From assembly GCA_016286585.1 (NCBI GenBank), contig JAEETC010000019.1:1-35021 (forward strand): 35,021 nucleotides of DNA, read 5' to 3'. The translations under genes and the position numbers were made by a program. The notes under the pieces were generated by a model, which did no database searches, was not told the DNA's origin, and saw only the letters and a program-made list of their open reading frames with translations. Source of the stretch: Prevotella sp. (GTDB lineage: Bacteria > Bacteroidota > Bacteroidia > Bacteroidales > Bacteroidaceae). Positions 34,306 through 35,021 of the stretch are shown here, piece after piece (position 1 is the stretch's first letter; every line of letters begins with the position of its first letter).

Positions 34306-35021
34306 TTGTTTAAAGTAAAGTCTGTAGGCACTCTCGTCTTCTGACGCATTGGTGAAGACCTCAAGGAGGACGGGCCTGTCAGACTCTAAAGACAGTAAGG
34401 TTTCTATCCCCTTCTGCATCTGTTCCATGTCGTCTGCCCTCAGGTAGACGACATGATTCTGTTGACAGATACCTTCCGCCGACGTCTGATGGGAGGCTGC
34501 CACAAACGAATCACGGACAGGGCTCTGTTCCAAACCAGGAAGCATATTGAAGATGCCGCCTTTACCGTTATTCAGCAGAAGAACACGGAAGTTACCCTTC
34601 AGGTTCTGATTCCACAGGGCATTCTGATCGTAGAAGAAACTCAGGTCACCGATGACACAATACACAGTGTCGTCCTTCACCAACGAAAAGCCTGCAGCCG
34701 TAGAAAGCGACCCATCTATCCCATTCACGCCACGGTTACAATAGACATAGTGACAGGCATAGATATTCGCCAGACGAATGGCAGTGGAATTAGCATAATG
34801 GAAGCTGGCCTTCTTACTGATCTTCTTCTCTTCTATTCTCCTTTCAAACCACTTGACCGCAGCCATCTGCGAATAAGCAGGTTCGTAGGCATCTGCATGG
34901 GCACAGGCTCTCTGTAACAGACGGTTCCAACGCTCCACGAAAGTCTCCGTATGAGTGGCTGTAGACTGTTCGATAGCATCCATCAGAAGAACGGTTGCCT
35001 CATAAACAGAGCCCTTAATAA
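34285..35021 (-). CDS. menD: MenD, 2-succinyl-5-enolpyruvyl-6-hydroxy-3-cyclohexene-1-carboxylate synthase, C-terminal part
   Basis: About 244 C-terminal residues are visible; the frame stays open through the right edge, so the internal Met at 34983 is not the start. MenD is a thiamine-diphosphate enzyme of menaquinone synthesis that joins isochorismate and 2-oxoglutarate. Signature sequences: HYANSTAIRLANIYA, NRGVNGIDGSLSTAAGFSLV and the ThDP-binding stretch GDLSFFYDQNALWN...LLLNNGKGGIFNMLPG. It is a housekeeping cytoplasmic enzyme unrelated to glycan breakdown and probably marks the PUL boundary. It runs towards the GH2 gene and overlaps its last 21 bp. Confidence 0.93.
   Translation of the reverse strand, partial: IKGSVYEATVLLMDAIEQSTATHTETFVERWNRLLQRACAHADAYEPAYSQMAAVKWFERRIEEKKISKKASFHYANSTAIRLANIYACHYVYCNRGVNGIDGSLSTAAGFSLVKDDTVYCVIGDLSFFYDQNALWNQNLKGNFRVLLLNNGKGGIFNMLPGLEQSPVRDSFVAASHQTSAEGICQQNHVVYLRADDMEQMQKGIETLLSLESDRPVLLEVFTNASEDESAYRLYFKQLQTVQL

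Noticed and set aside
1..35021. tRNA, rRNA, insertion sequences or phage genes
   Set aside because: No cloverleaf-like sequence, rRNA segment, transposase or integrase motif was recognised by reading either strand; a tRNAscan or ISfinder search would settle it.

Overview
The window looks like chromosomal DNA from a gut or rumen Bacteroidota, most probably Prevotella (or the split genera Segatella/Xylanibacter). The reasons are tandem SusC/SusD pairs, promoters of the Bacteroidota type (TTTG near -33, TAnnTTTG near -7), little Shine-Dalgarno signal, and secreted enzymes ending in a Prevotella-like tail of the form KGxYxxxGKKxxxK. Almost the whole window is one polysaccharide utilization locus (PUL). 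Its enzymes point to the pectin backbone rhamnogalacturonan I (RG-I): two PL11 lyases, a PL9 lyase, a PL26-like exo-lyase, two GH105 unsaturated rhamnogalacturonyl hydrolases, two GH2 beta-glycosidases and one secreted alpha/beta-hydrolase esterase.

Layout, left to right. (A) 1-9856, minus strand: one operon read from a promoter at about 9905-9936, in the order PL11 fused to a beta-strand repeat region, PL11, GH2, GH105 (cut by the window edge). (B) 9857-11436: a gene-poor 1.6 kb stretch holding a dispersed 96-bp repeat in two opposed copies, a 22-bp-period array, a 46-codon ORF on the plus strand and a decayed ORF. (C) 11437-13480, minus: a DUF4840-like lipoprotein followed by a PL9 lyase. 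(D) 13481-13954: a second 22-bp-period array between GGTCAC palindromes, then a terminator. (E) 13955-16030, minus: an unrecognised secreted 691-aa protein with its own promoter and terminator. (F) 16188-26104, minus: a susC-susD-susC-susD operon. (G) 26285-30649, minus: an esterase and a DUF6250/PL26-like lyase. (H) 30791-34305, plus: GH105 and GH2, divergent from G. (I) 34285 to the right edge, minus: the C-terminal part of menD, a housekeeping menaquinone gene that probably marks the PUL border.

Inferred joint function: secreted or surface PL9 and PL11 endolyases cut RG-I. The two SusCD pairs bind and import the unsaturated oligosaccharides. In the periplasm the PL26-like exo-lyase shortens them, GH105 enzymes remove the 4,5-unsaturated galacturonate, GH2 enzymes strip beta-linked side-chain sugars, and the esterase removes ester groups. 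No alpha-rhamnosidase (GH78/GH106), GH28 or PUL regulator is visible here, so these must lie outside the window.

The most interesting non-coding signals are a shared 28-bp upstream element with ATCA repeated 21 bp apart in front of both the PL11 operon and the susCD operon (a candidate regulator site), and the two 22-bp-period arrays of small palindromes, which share an exact 15-bp core in opposite orientation.
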